A program made the position numbers and the translations under genes. A DNA stretch of 64,000 bases from Paragorgia papillata (taxonomy: Eukaryota; Cnidaria; Anthozoa; Scleralcyonacea; Coralliidae), in the NCBI GenBank assembly GCA_035771165.1, contig JAWNZC010000337.1:62001-126000 (forward strand), in the 5' to 3' direction. Below, in pieces: positions 22,321-33,271 of this stretch. The notes under the pieces are model-generated. The model did not search any database, was not told the DNA's origin, and saw only the letters and a list, made by a program, of their open reading frames with translations. Positions within the stretch are counted from its first letter, which is position 1. Each line of letters opens with the position of its first letter.

Positions 22321-24009
22321 TGTTGCTGCAAATAATAAATAGTTGCTGCAAATAATAAAGAGTTGCTGCAAATAATAAAGAGTTGCTGCAAATAATAAAG
22401 TGTTGCTGCAAATAATAAAGTGTTGTTGCAAATAATAACTGAGTTACTGCAAATAATGAATAGTTGTTGCAAATAATAAATAGTTGCTGCAAATAATAAA
22501 GGGTTGCTGCAAATAACAATGTGTTGCTGCAAATAATAAAGTGTTGCTGCAAATAATAAAGAGTTGCTGCAAATAACAATGAGTTGCTGCAAATAATAAA
22601 GAGTTGCTGCAAATAATAAAGAGTTGCTGCAAATAATAAAGTGTTGCTGCAAATAATAAAGTGTTGCTGCAAATAATAACTGAGTTACTGCAAATAATAA
22701 ATAGTTGTTGTAAATAATAAATAGTTGCTGCAAATAATAAAGGGTTGCTGCAAATAACAATGAGTTGCTGCAAATAATAAAGTGTTGCTGCAAATAATAA
22801 AGAGTTGCTGCAAATAACAATGAGCCTGCAAATAATAAAGTGTTGCTGCAAATAATAAAGAGTTGCTGCAAATAATAATGAGTTGCTGCAAATAATAAAG
22901 TGTTGCTGCAAATAACAATGAGTTGCTGCAAATAATAAACTGTTGCTGCAAATAATAACCGAGTTGCTGCAAATAATAAATAGTTGCTGCAAATAATAAA
23001 TAGTTATGTAAATAATAAAGTGTTACTGCAAATAATATAGTGTTGCTGCAAATAATAAATAGTTATGCAAATAATAACGTGTTGCTGCAAATAATAAATA
23101 GTTGCTGCAAATAATGAGTTGTTGCAAATAATAAATAGTTGCTGCAAATAATAAAGAGTTGCTGCAAATAACAATGAGCTGCTGCAACTAATAAAGTGTT
23201 GCTGCAAATAATAACTGAGTAGCTGCAAATAATAAATAGTTATGCAAATAATAACGTGTTGCTGCAAATAATAAATAGTTGCTGCAAATAATGAGTTGTT
23301 GCAAATAATAAATAGTTGCTGCAAATAATAAAGAGTTGCTGCAAATAACAATGAGCTGCTGCAACTAATAAAGTGTTGCTGCAAATAATAACTGAGTAGC
23401 TGCAAATAATAAATAGTTGCTGCAAATAATAAATAGTTGCTGCAAATAATAAATAGTTGCTGCAAATAATAATAGTTGCTGCAAATAATAAAGTGTTGCT
23501 GCAAATAATAAAGAGTTGCTGCAAATAACAATGAGTTGCTGCAAATAATAAAGTGTTGCTGCAAATAATAAAGAGTTGCTGCAAATAATAATGAGTTGCT
23601 GCAAATAATAAAGTGTTGCTGCAAATAATAAATAGTTGCTGCAAATAATGAGTTGTTGTAAATAATAAAGTGTTACTGCAAATAATAGTGTTGCTGCAAA
23701 TAATAAATAGTTATGCAAATAATAACGTGTTGCTGCAAATAATAAATAGTTGCTGCAAATAATGAGTTGCTGCAAATAATAAATAGTTGTTGCAAATAAT
23801 AATGAATTGCTGCAAATAATAAAGTGTTGCTGCAAATAATAAATAGTTGCTGCAAATAATAAAGAGTTGCTGCAAATAATAAAGAGTTGTAAGTGTTGCT
23901 GTGTTGCTGCAACAGGGGCACAACTAGAAAATTTCGAGGGCAGGGGTTGAACGCAAAAAAAGGGCAAAGTCATTCAGTATTCTAAACAATTTGGGAGTAG
24001 AAGCCAAGC

Positions 24010-24100
24010 AGAGATTCTAGGGGGGTCAGGGGGCATGCCCGCCGGAAAATTTTTGAATTTTGGGTCTCTGAAACAGCGTTTCCTGCATTTTGAGGACGCT
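24010..24100 (+). repeat. Dispersed module gggggcatgcc / gcgtttcctgcattttgag
   Basis: aggggggtcagggggcatgc, then tctctgaaacagcgtttcct. Same module as 15170-15260. Confidence 0.6.
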
Positions 24101-24374
24101 TTTCTCGTATTTTCGGTTGTGGAAATTTTTATTTTGGTCTCGCATTATTTAAAATTTATCATAATTATATTCAGCCTAGCTGCCGCCCGGGCCCACTGCT
24201 AGAAACCTCTGAGTCTCGCCAGATTTGCAGATAATTGTTTTGCGTACTACAAAAATTTTGCTATAAATAACACAGTTTGCCTGTAGATCACGTATTATAA
24301 TATATAATAGTTTATGTATGTAACATACACGTATTATATATAATTTTATGTATGTAACATACTTAATCAGTAAA

Positions 24375-24525
24375 ATAAATGAGGGTATTAAATAGAACGA
24401 CGAGGCGCTATTAATGCCAAAATCATGAGTGATTACAAAATCGACCGACCGCGAAGCGGGAGGTTGATTTGTTAATCACCGCACGAGTATGATTTGGCAT
24501 TAATAGCACGACTTACCCATTAATT
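24375..24525. mobile_element. Palindromic MITE around gctattaatgcc / ggcattaatagc
   Basis: cgctattaatgccaaaatca at 24411 pairs with tgatttggcattaatagcac ending at 24511, with an inner gattacaaaatcgacc / ggttgatttgttaatc pair. No coding content. Confidence 0.7.
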
Positions 24526-24666
24526 ATATATCCTTCTGTTATCGGGTCATGTCCTCTTCTTCTTTGTTTTAGCCCAACTTTTGCGTTCTAGACCTACACA
24601 CTAACACACGTAAAAACGCGCAAGCTGTTACATACCTGCAAACAAGTTGTTACAAGGCTTTGTTAC

Positions 24667-25137
24667 TGGCACGGATTACTTCCGGTAAAATCACGCGCTG
24701 ACGGGGCGAGATTTCTCCGTAATGCCCACGGGCATTATGAAAATTGTTAATGCCCTACGATTGGAAACAAACAAAAAATCCTAATAAGAAACTTTTATTG
24801 CCGAAAAACGGCGAAAATACTGAAATAGACGACGATGAACATTATAAAAGTAAATTCTAGTATCCAGAGGAGAAAGAAACAGAAGAAAACAACGCTAGTT
24901 CGGTGTTTTGACGAAGTTACCGTAAAGGAAGCGAAGACCAAAAAATACAAGATTGATTTTGAAATAAAAAGTGCCATATAATAAACTATTTAATAACCTC
25001 GACCGTTCGGTCTTTACGGTAAAATATTAAACCTCGGTCTTGAGCGTATTTACCTCGCTCTCGCTCGGTCAATACAACAAGACCTCGCCGGTTTAATATT
25101 TTACCATAAAGACCTCACTCTCGGTTATCAAGTAGTC
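24667..25137. repeat. Dispersed repeat, copy 2 (paired with 2385-2765), with palindromic tail
   Basis: tggcacggattacttccggt to ttcggtctttacggtaaaat matches copy 1. It then continues into ggtaaaatattaaacctcgg / ccggtttaatattttacc, a palindrome absent from copy 1. It interrupts the ACAAGTTGTTACAAGGC repeat region, which resumes at 25140. Confidence 0.75.
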
Positions 25138-25139
25138 AG

Positions 25140-25412
25140 TTCAAAAGGCTGTCACCGTCATTTGTTCGCACTGGTTGTTCCAGTCTGTCAACATGTCTGT
25201 AGCAGGTTGTTGACAACTTGTAACAAGGCTGATGACTCCAACAGACTGATGACAAGTTGTTCCAACAACCTGCTACCGCGCTGCACTTAATTAACAAGTT
25301 GTTAACAGGTCGATGCGAACAAGGTTGTATCAGCTTCTTGAATGAACAGCATTGTTACAACCCTTGCTACAAGCCTGTTGCGAACACATCCTGTTGACAA
25401 GCTGCGAGATTT
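25140..25412. repeat. Quasi-repetitive region of AACAAGTTGTT-like motifs
   Basis: Many variants of acaacttgt(t)aacaaggctg and caacaacctgctac in both orientations. A matching fragment (cctgcaaacaagttgttaca) lies at 24633, before the inserted element. Confidence 0.65.
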
Positions 25413-25832
25413 TTACGTGTGTAGGCCTCTCAACATGGCCCGCAAAAAATGCAAATTTCAGGCGGCCATTTTTTTTTAATATACGGAGACTCGGAGAGGA
25501 GTTTTTTTAATAATAAAGTGAATTTATGAGGAGTTCATACAATTATATGTGAGGTAATATTATACAGAAAATACAATACCGTGACATTGCACAAATTTCC
25601 ATAAACTTGAACAAAAACATAGAACAATCACTTTGGACGAATTTCCAAACCATGTACGTGTTCTATTAACTATGGTTTAATGTAACCGCCACAGAAACGA
25701 CAAAATAGCTCGTTACTGATCGAGTGATCGTTGGGGTAAGGTTATCAATATGGGAAGATATACCGACCCCAAATGTTTTCCTAACAAAAACAGCTACCTA
25801 TATTGGTAAAGAACACCAATATGGCGCAAACG
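25413..25832. other. Intergenic, no features
   Basis: AT-rich; no gene or repeat structure I can support. Confidence 0.4.
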
Positions 25833-25837
25833 ACGTC

Positions 25838-26024
25838 AACTGACCGTACCGAAAAAGATGGCGACTTGTACATTTAACCACAATCCTTTGCAAATAGTAA
25901 AATTGTTTCTTGTAGAATTATCGGAAGATCGATAGGCCTTTAAAAAGATAACTTTGGTAGCTTACTTAATCCATGTTAACATGATAAACAATGCCGCCAT
26001 CTTTTTCGGTACAGTCAATTGAAA
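25838..26024. mobile_element. MITE with ACTGACCGTACCGAAAAAGA ends
   Basis: actgaccgtaccgaaaaaga followed by tggcg and the inverse cgccatctttttcggtacagtca define about 25-bp terminal inverted repeats. Confidence 0.65.
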
Positions 26025-26424
26025 ACATTCTTTTGGACTATAATAAAGGGCGACAAAATTAAAAAGATATACAAGTACAACACTGCACATTACACTGTAT
26101 CCAATTAAAAGCATAAAATACGAGAATGTTCTCTCACAAGCACGAGAACAAAAATCGTTAAACTATAAAATATCTAAAATATACTTAATAAGTTTTTATC
26201 GTTTTATTTAAACTGCTTATGCAACAAAAAATTTCATTTAAAATAAATTCTTGTATTTGGAAAGTCTTAAAATGATAACGTTCACAATGATAACGTTCTC
26301 GAGATATATTAAGCTATGTTCGAGGTGCAAAAGATCATACTTATAACATCACATTAAATATAATATTGTCACTAAAAAGCCACAATGGAGAGTGCTCAAT
26401 TAAATATTGTAGTGTCAAAAAAAC

Positions 26425-26856
26425 AGTAAAGTGTTTACCATTATTTAATGTGTCTATATGAAGTGAAAAATTCGTTGGCATTTTTGTTGTTTTAATACAC
26501 AGAGGAGCAAGGTTGGATCATTCACTGAAAATTTCAAGAGAATCTGATGTATATTCTTCGAGTTATGAACTCTCAAAATTTGCCATGGCTAGTTCGTTTG
26601 TGGAGAAATGTTGGCATTCGATAACAATGCTTATGACGTACGCAAAAAAGAACAATTGATTTTAGCATCACTGATCATTTACGTACATTGTTACCAAGAA
26701 GCTCAAATTTCTCCAAAAACGATCTAGAGGGTGTAGTGTTGGTTAACTACATACGCCAACATTCTCTTGAAATATGTTGTAAACGCTTCTGTCATGCTCT
26801 TCCGTTCATTAAAACAATAAAAATGCCAAAGATTTTTTTAACTTCATAGGCACTTT
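26425..26856. mobile_element. Diverged AGTGC-family foldback MITE
   Basis: taaagtgtttacc at the left and aggcactttaacg at the right; inner pair tgaagtgaaaaattcgttgg / ccaaagatttttttaacttca. An older member of the TTAA family. Confidence 0.5.
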
Positions 26857-27718
26857 AACGAAATCACTTGAAACGTTGGCACGTTTGTCGTGGAATAGGT
26901 AATAAAGAACACATGTTTATAGTGAGTCATGGAATTGCAAAAAATGCATGTCGGCTTTTCAATAAGTCATTACGCAATGTGATGTCGTAACATCATTTAC
27001 ATACCAAACAAAGCTTACTATCTCCAGAAAGGAGAATGTTAGATCATATAGTGAACTAACATACCAACTGAAACTGAAGATTCATTAAAGCCAGCGGTCG
27101 TCGTTATATACTATTAAATGCCCATAAAGATCGGACGCGAATATAGGAACACAGGTAACATATATCGTACAAAAATTGTAAAGCAGCACCGGCAGATAAG
27201 GTAGACCATAAAGCCGGACACTGATTAGGGTTTTTGTTTGGGATAGGTGACATAGGAAGTCTCGTTTTTAGATTACTCAGACTTACTATCATTCATAAAC
27301 AAATGGCCAATTGCAGAAACCGTGATTTAGTTAGACAAGTGTTTAAGGATATATTAGACAATGAGTAGCTAAACAAGATATAACCTTGGATTTAACCATC
27401 GTTAATCGCTGACTCGCGGAACACCAGTCTCAGTTTGTACGTCAGTTCAATATGGTCTAAGTCTAACACCGACCCTCAAAAAAAGAGGGAATATATCTAC
27501 TATATTAAATCGGAAGATTTATATGTTAGCAATTCAACTTTGAGATCGAGGAAAAGTGAGTATCGTGTACCTTTGGTCCAAGTGTCGTAATCGCAGTCAC
27601 TCGAAGCAAAATAAATTATATGAAATTCGATAAAAAAATTATAGTATATGATTAAGTGATAATATAAATATATGGTACATTCTGTATAGATATTTTATAT
27701 ATGTATATGCATATACCG
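26857..27718. other. Region downstream of the FRMPD-like gene
   Basis: Presumed 3' untranslated region and intergenic DNA. No canonical minus-strand AATAAA was found close to the stop codon. A 62-codon frame at 27104-27292 has no support. Confidence 0.4.
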
Positions 27719-29922
27719 TCAAAGGCTGTTTATAATCTTTCGCAGGAATCCTAAAGAGTTACAAACTATGTCACAATGGTCTTCATGTAATTCAACAGAC
27801 ATGTCTGATACATCAGTTGAACTCCAAGCGTCCGTCATAATCAAAACATCAATATGTTTATCAAGAATTTCTAGAAACTTTTCTGTAAAATTCTTCATGC
27901 TATACTGGCCGTTATACAGCATAGCGCATGATTCAGTTAACTGACTAAGTGCGCGAGACAATCTCAGCACTGCTTCAATAATCTTCTTCTCATCCGTCGT
28001 CGCCAACTGTCGGATCTGTTTAACGCATTGCTCTAGTACCGTAATTTTATCAATCATGAGTTGTTTTCTAGTTCGTAAATTTTCATTGCTAGTTCTTACC
28101 GAGTGATTTGTGTGAATAAGTGAACTAAGTTTGGTTTTCAAAGAGTAAATAATCTTAAGAACGTGATTACACGCTTTCGAACGTGACGTGATTTGCTCAG
28201 GATAACTGCTACCTGTCGGGTTTCCACGGACATCGTCTGACGTAATAGCGTCCAGTATAATACACTCAGGTGTATAGATAGTTGGGTGAAGGTGGCCATT
28301 CACCAGAGACGGAAGAAAACCTGAAGATTTTCGACGTCTGAGTCGCACCGGTTCAGTCTTTTTATCAAATTTGACATTCTCCGTAGAGTCCAAAGCTTCA
28401 GTCATATCGACAATCGCTATGTTGACTTCTTTATGACCGTTGACTTTATATGGCGTGTTTCCTGCCGAAGCAGTTCCGTCGAGATCTCTTTTACTTAAGC
28501 TCACGTCTTCACTGCCGTTGTTCTTGTCGTTGATGATAATTAAGCCATGGGTTCCATCTTTAACATGGTTCTTGTCGCTGGTGGCAATTAGGCTATGGTT
28601 GCCTTCGTTGTTGTTCTTGTCACTTGGAAAAACACCCCCATCTTTCGTCGTGGTATCGCCACATTCTTCATGTGAAATGTCTAAGCCATTGGTCATTATG
28701 GAAACTTCTTCTTTCGGGCTCGAGGTTCCTCCCAATGTTAAGGGACTAGGTGCAGGAGAGGAATTAATTGAATCAAACGTTCCTAAGCTAGATAATTCCA
28801 ACGTTGTACTATCATCACTCGAGTTGTGCGCCGAAGACTCTGATAAGTCGACAGGACTTTCATGAAGATCCCCGTTCCCTTCACGAAGATCCCCATTTCC
28901 TTCACGAAGATCTCCATTTTCTTCACGAAGATCCTCATTTCTTTCACGAAGATCCCCATTTCTTTCACGAAGATCCTCATTTCCTTCACGAAGATCAACA
29001 TTATCTTCACGAAGATCCCCATTTCTTTCACGAAGATCCCCATTTCTTTCACGAAGATCCCCATTTCTTTCACGAAGATCCTCATTTCCTCCACGAAGAT
29101 CCTCATTTCTTTCACGAAGATCAACATTATCTTCACGAAGATCTAGATCCCCATTTATTTCACGAAGATCCTCATTTCCTCCAAGAAGATCCCCATTTCC
29201 TTCACGAAGATCAACATTATCTTCATGAAGATGGGATGGACTGCGATCATTAGTGTTACATAACCCGTTAAGTTTAGTACTGTTACCCAGAGTTGGGTTT
29301 GCGAGGTGATCATCATCATCATCATGCGATAGTTTAACACAGGCGCTGTCGTCAGGCGGAGATTGATCACTGTGACTTGGTGCCTTGTTATTGGATGATT
29401 TCGAAACGTCATCCAGAATAACAATTGGAACATTATTATTCGTCGAGTTAGTTTGGTCGAATTCAACGTGATCATTCTCAATTTTCTTGACTTCATGCGT
29501 TTCGTTTTCTACCGCCTCGTCGTCCGTTGATTCTGAAAGCAAATCATCGCTAAGATTCACAACAGATTTTCGCTTTAATTCAGGAGCATCGACCTTGTCG
29601 AAAAGTTCTGGAGAGTTCACTAACAATGGTTCCACCGGATCATCTACCGCTAGACGAGTAGCCTCTTCATTAATACTTTCCAGGCTTTCACTGGTATTTA
29701 TCTGCGATGTCCAGTTCGTCTTAACACTGCCGTTACATATTTGTTGTTTATTCACTTGTTTCGACGCTTCGCTGCCATTAATCATCGAGTATTCCTCGTT
29801 GTTGTTGAACTTGGGTTTTTGCAGAAAATCCATGTCTTTCAAATCTTCGTTATGTCGCTGATCAATCTCATTGTAGTTCCACTCGTCCGGCATAACACGA
29901 TGTCTGTTGGAATACGACGGTA
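27719..29922 (-). CDS. FRMPD-like terminal exon: acidic tail, heptad repeats, helical C-terminus
   Basis: 734 codons including TGA at 27719-27721. Order: PSYSNRHRVMPDEWNYNEID, an acidic and Ser-rich region, about 18 heptads of the LREx-N-x-D type (28857-29231), another Ser/Asp/Asn-rich region, then a predicted all-helical end (about 27719-28235; KACNHVLKIIYSLKTKLSSL, TVLEQCVKQIRQLATTDEKK, VLRLSRALSQLTESCAMLYN). The end resembles a small helical bundle, family not identified. Acceptor aatttgttccag. Confidence 0.92.
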
Positions 29923-32900
29923 CTGGAACAAATTTCGCAAAAGAAAATGTTGTATTAGTAATCAAGTAGACTTATTGAAAATTTATCAATATCTGGACCA
30001 AAACCAAAGTTTTGTGTCCCAAGGTCCAAAACAACTTACAAAAAATGATATTAGGTGCTACTTCGAGTAACGAACTATACAGGGCAAGTGGAGATAAAAA
30101 GTCTACTGGAACGCGGTATGGTTAGCCGGTATTGTTCCTCGAAGTAGCACCTAATGTCATTATTCTCCACCTGATTTCGCTGTCGCACAATATACTATTC
30201 CAACAACATTAGATGAAGAGTTAAGTCTCTCGACATTTCCCTTTAACAGTAATTTGTCATATATTATTTTAAAACTAAACAAGAGGGCACTCAGAGACTG
30301 CATATACCTCCGCCAACGGGTTATTAGAGATGTTTAAAAAGAAAACGGTCCATCCCGCTAACCAGGCTGGCTCACTCAAGGCTTATAAACATGTATGAAT
30401 GATTAAAATGCTTGATTGCACTCGTACCAAAATTATGCATAAATGTTTGCATAAAATAAGGATGAGCGCAATCAAGCATTTTATCTACACAGAGAATCTT
30501 GTGGTCAGCTTTTTATTAATCTCATCCAAATTTCAACCAAATTCAAGGGTTGATCCTTGATCTATAATCAATCTTTCCACAAACTTTCACGAAAATCTGT
30601 GGAGTATTTTGTGAGATATCCTGGTGACAAACAGCCACACAGACAGACAGACAAACAAACAAACAAACAAACAAACAAACAAACAAACAAACAAACAAAC
30701 AAACAAACAAACAAACAAACAAACAAACAAACAAACAAACAAACAAACAAACAAACAAACAAACAAACAGAGGTAAAAACATAACCTCCTGGCGGAGGTA
30801 ATTAATAAAATAACTAATCTTACCTTGGTCAGTTGGTTCATCCACGTTTGCAGTAGTTGTCATATTAATAACGGAAAGAGGTTTCGCGTTTTCAACCAAA
30901 TATTTACAATAACCATTTATCAAGTGAACCAAATCTTGAGTTTCGTAAATTGGTCCAAGGATTAGTGTCACTGACTAAAAACAATAAATTACAACCTGAA
31001 ACCTAACGCCAGCAAAATCAACATCTGACGGACCGTGGTCAAGATACGCATTTTTGCGGACCGTGCGTTGTAAACACCAAAATTTGTCCTGACTTACCTT
31101 GCCATCGGTTAAAAATAGTTTTAAATTCTGTTTGCCTTCAGTATGAGGCGTAACTACTAAACCAATGATTTGACTGAATTCTGCTATACGATGCATCTGA
31201 AAATTAAAGATTTTAAAATAAAGATTTTTAAAATTAAATAAGGACGGTCGGTCGGTCACACAGACGGACAATCACACAGACGGACAATCACACAGACGGA
31301 CGACAGTCCGACAGCTAGCTGAAGGAATAAGTTTGGAAGCAACAGACTTAAATAATAGACAATTCTATATGAAAACAAAGGAAATCCTTACCGCAATTTG
31401 AAGTGGAAATGGGTAATTTGGACCACATTTGCATGCAGTTTCCGTTAACCCTTTACCAGACAGGTTGCCAAGAGGCCTTCACTTGACGAGTACAATCGTC
31501 TGACGTTAGACAGAGTAAAATAACTGGCGTTGGACAGTAAAATATCTGAGTTGCCAAATGCCAACACTGCAGGTAAAGGGTTAATTAAAATACTGTACTG
31601 ATTCGTTTGAGAAGCTATATAGCGAGCAGAAAGCAAACCGGACACCACAAATTTGGTTTAAAACAACTTGATTTCAGTCTGTTTTTCTAAGCCACTTCGA
31701 TATCTCAATATCAGATGAAATAGTCTTTGTTCACTCTTGTCACTCACCGAAAATGATCTCGGATTTGTCACTTGAGACAAGCCAACATTAGGTCCAATAA
31801 AAATAACAGACGCGAGTTTTTGATCTGGAAAAAACTAAATAAAATAATAAAATAAAGTAAATTAAATAAATAAAATAATTTTAAAGGGTTATTATAATTA
31901 TATAATTATTTTTATATAATTGATTGATTGATTGATTGATTTTTAATCAAAACCCAATTAAAATAAACCCTCGTGGGATTCTGTTCATGAGGGTGTCTAA
32001 AGTTTATTCATACAGCAACTTGTTTATCTTACATATAGATAATTGAGATCTTAAGAATTAGATGAATAAATTCAATAAGGTGAATAAATAAACTATACTA
32101 TTTTAATTGGCTGATTATCTCATGAATTATTAAACTGAATATGAGTTGAAAATGAATTATTATATCATTCCATACCTTTGGATCTTCGGTTGGGTCAACT
32201 ACAACAGCATTAAACTGCTTCCCGCCATAAGTCTTCATCTCGCTACATATTTTCAAGTATTGTAGTTTGGCTTGCAAAGGAAAAATATACTTCTGTCCTG
32301 GAGGACAAAGGTTGCGGGTTTGTTTTATTTGCTGACTTAAAATTCTGTGCAGATCTTTCTTTTGCATAGTGTTTATTATAGCAGCGGGCACAAAAATGTC
32401 CAAACTTCCCACTTCCTTCTCAATGGCCTTTACGGATATTTTTCCGCCCTTTCCAACTTTTTCTTCCAGAGCATACTGCTGGATATGTAATGCTGCCAGT
32501 TTGATCGCGGTCTCGTATTTCAATTCCCAGCCAAACCGGCCTTCGACAACTTGGGAGCACATCTACGTGAAATAGTTTGAGATTTTTACACAGATAGATT
32601 ACGCGCGCTTGTGTAAAATTGTATTTAATAAAAATATACGTAATATGAATAGACAAATGTATAAGCCACAGCAATGACAACCGCAGCAACAGCAAAAACA
32701 ATAGCAGCAAAAACAGCAACAAGAGCAGAAAAAACAGCAACAACAAGAAACAAAAAGAACAAACAACAACAACAGCAGCGGCAAAAACAACAACAACAGC
32801 AGCAGCGGCAAAAACAGCAGCAACAAACATGCAGCAACAACAGCAGCAAAAACCACAAACACACACATTTACACACATACATATTTTTATTCAAGTCTTA

Positions 32901-32957
32901 TAAATTTGCAGCAGCAAAACACAGTAAAAACAACAACAACAGCAGCAAAAAGAGTAA

Positions 32958-33001
<44 letters not shown>

Positions 33002-33187
33002 GTAAAAACAACAACAACAGCAACAGCAAAAACAGTGAAAACAACAACAGCAGCAAAAACAACGAACATGCAGCAGCAAAAACAACAACAACAACAGCAG
33101 CAGCAGCAAAAACAACAAACATGCAGCAGCAGCAAAAAACAGAAAAAACAACAACAACAACAGTAAAAACAACAACAACAACAGTAA

Positions 33188-33271
<84 letters not shown>

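Larger units (their letters stand above)
17866..23912. repeat. 6-kb satellite of 20/21-bp units with higher-order structure
   Basis: The basic unit is GTTGCTGCAAATAATAAAGA. Common variants replace the last bases (AATAACAATGA, AATAATAACTGA, AATAATAAATA, AATAATAAAGT). Degenerate units at the left edge grade into the flank at about 17866; the array stops abruptly at about 23912. A palindromic MITE occurs inside three times (18211, 19871 and 22181 starts). The block around copies 2 and 3 is duplicated with a period of 2307 bp (a tandem higher-order repeat); copies 1 and 2 are 1664 bp apart. The minus strand is free of stops for up to about 760 codons in each of three frames, purely because the unit lacks stop triplets. 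Confidence 0.97.

Noticed and set aside
18326..22992. Very long minus-strand open frames (up to 764 codons) rich in LLFAATLYYLQQ
   Set aside because: They are translations of the 20-bp satellite. All three minus frames stay open because the unit has no stop triplet, and the 'proteins' are the same repeat in shifted frames.
28440..29496. Several overlapping frames on both strands through the heptad region (FHEDPHFLHED, IFVKEMGIFVKE)
   Set aside because: Shadows of the FRMPD-like last exon created by its 21-bp coding repeat; the minus frame in phase with the upstream exon is the only one with splice support.
30543..30784. Frames of CLFV or NKQT repeats
   Set aside because: Pure translations of the (AAAC)n microsatellite. 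Only the GPIYETQDLVHLINGYCKY part of the minus frame is real and belongs to the FRMPD-like F3 exon.
31748..31824. Use of the acceptor tttttccag at 31825 for the F3 exon
   Set aside because: It would put the exon out of phase with the preceding exon (ending VVVDPTEDPK) or hit a stop; the acceptor ten bases upstream keeps the frame.
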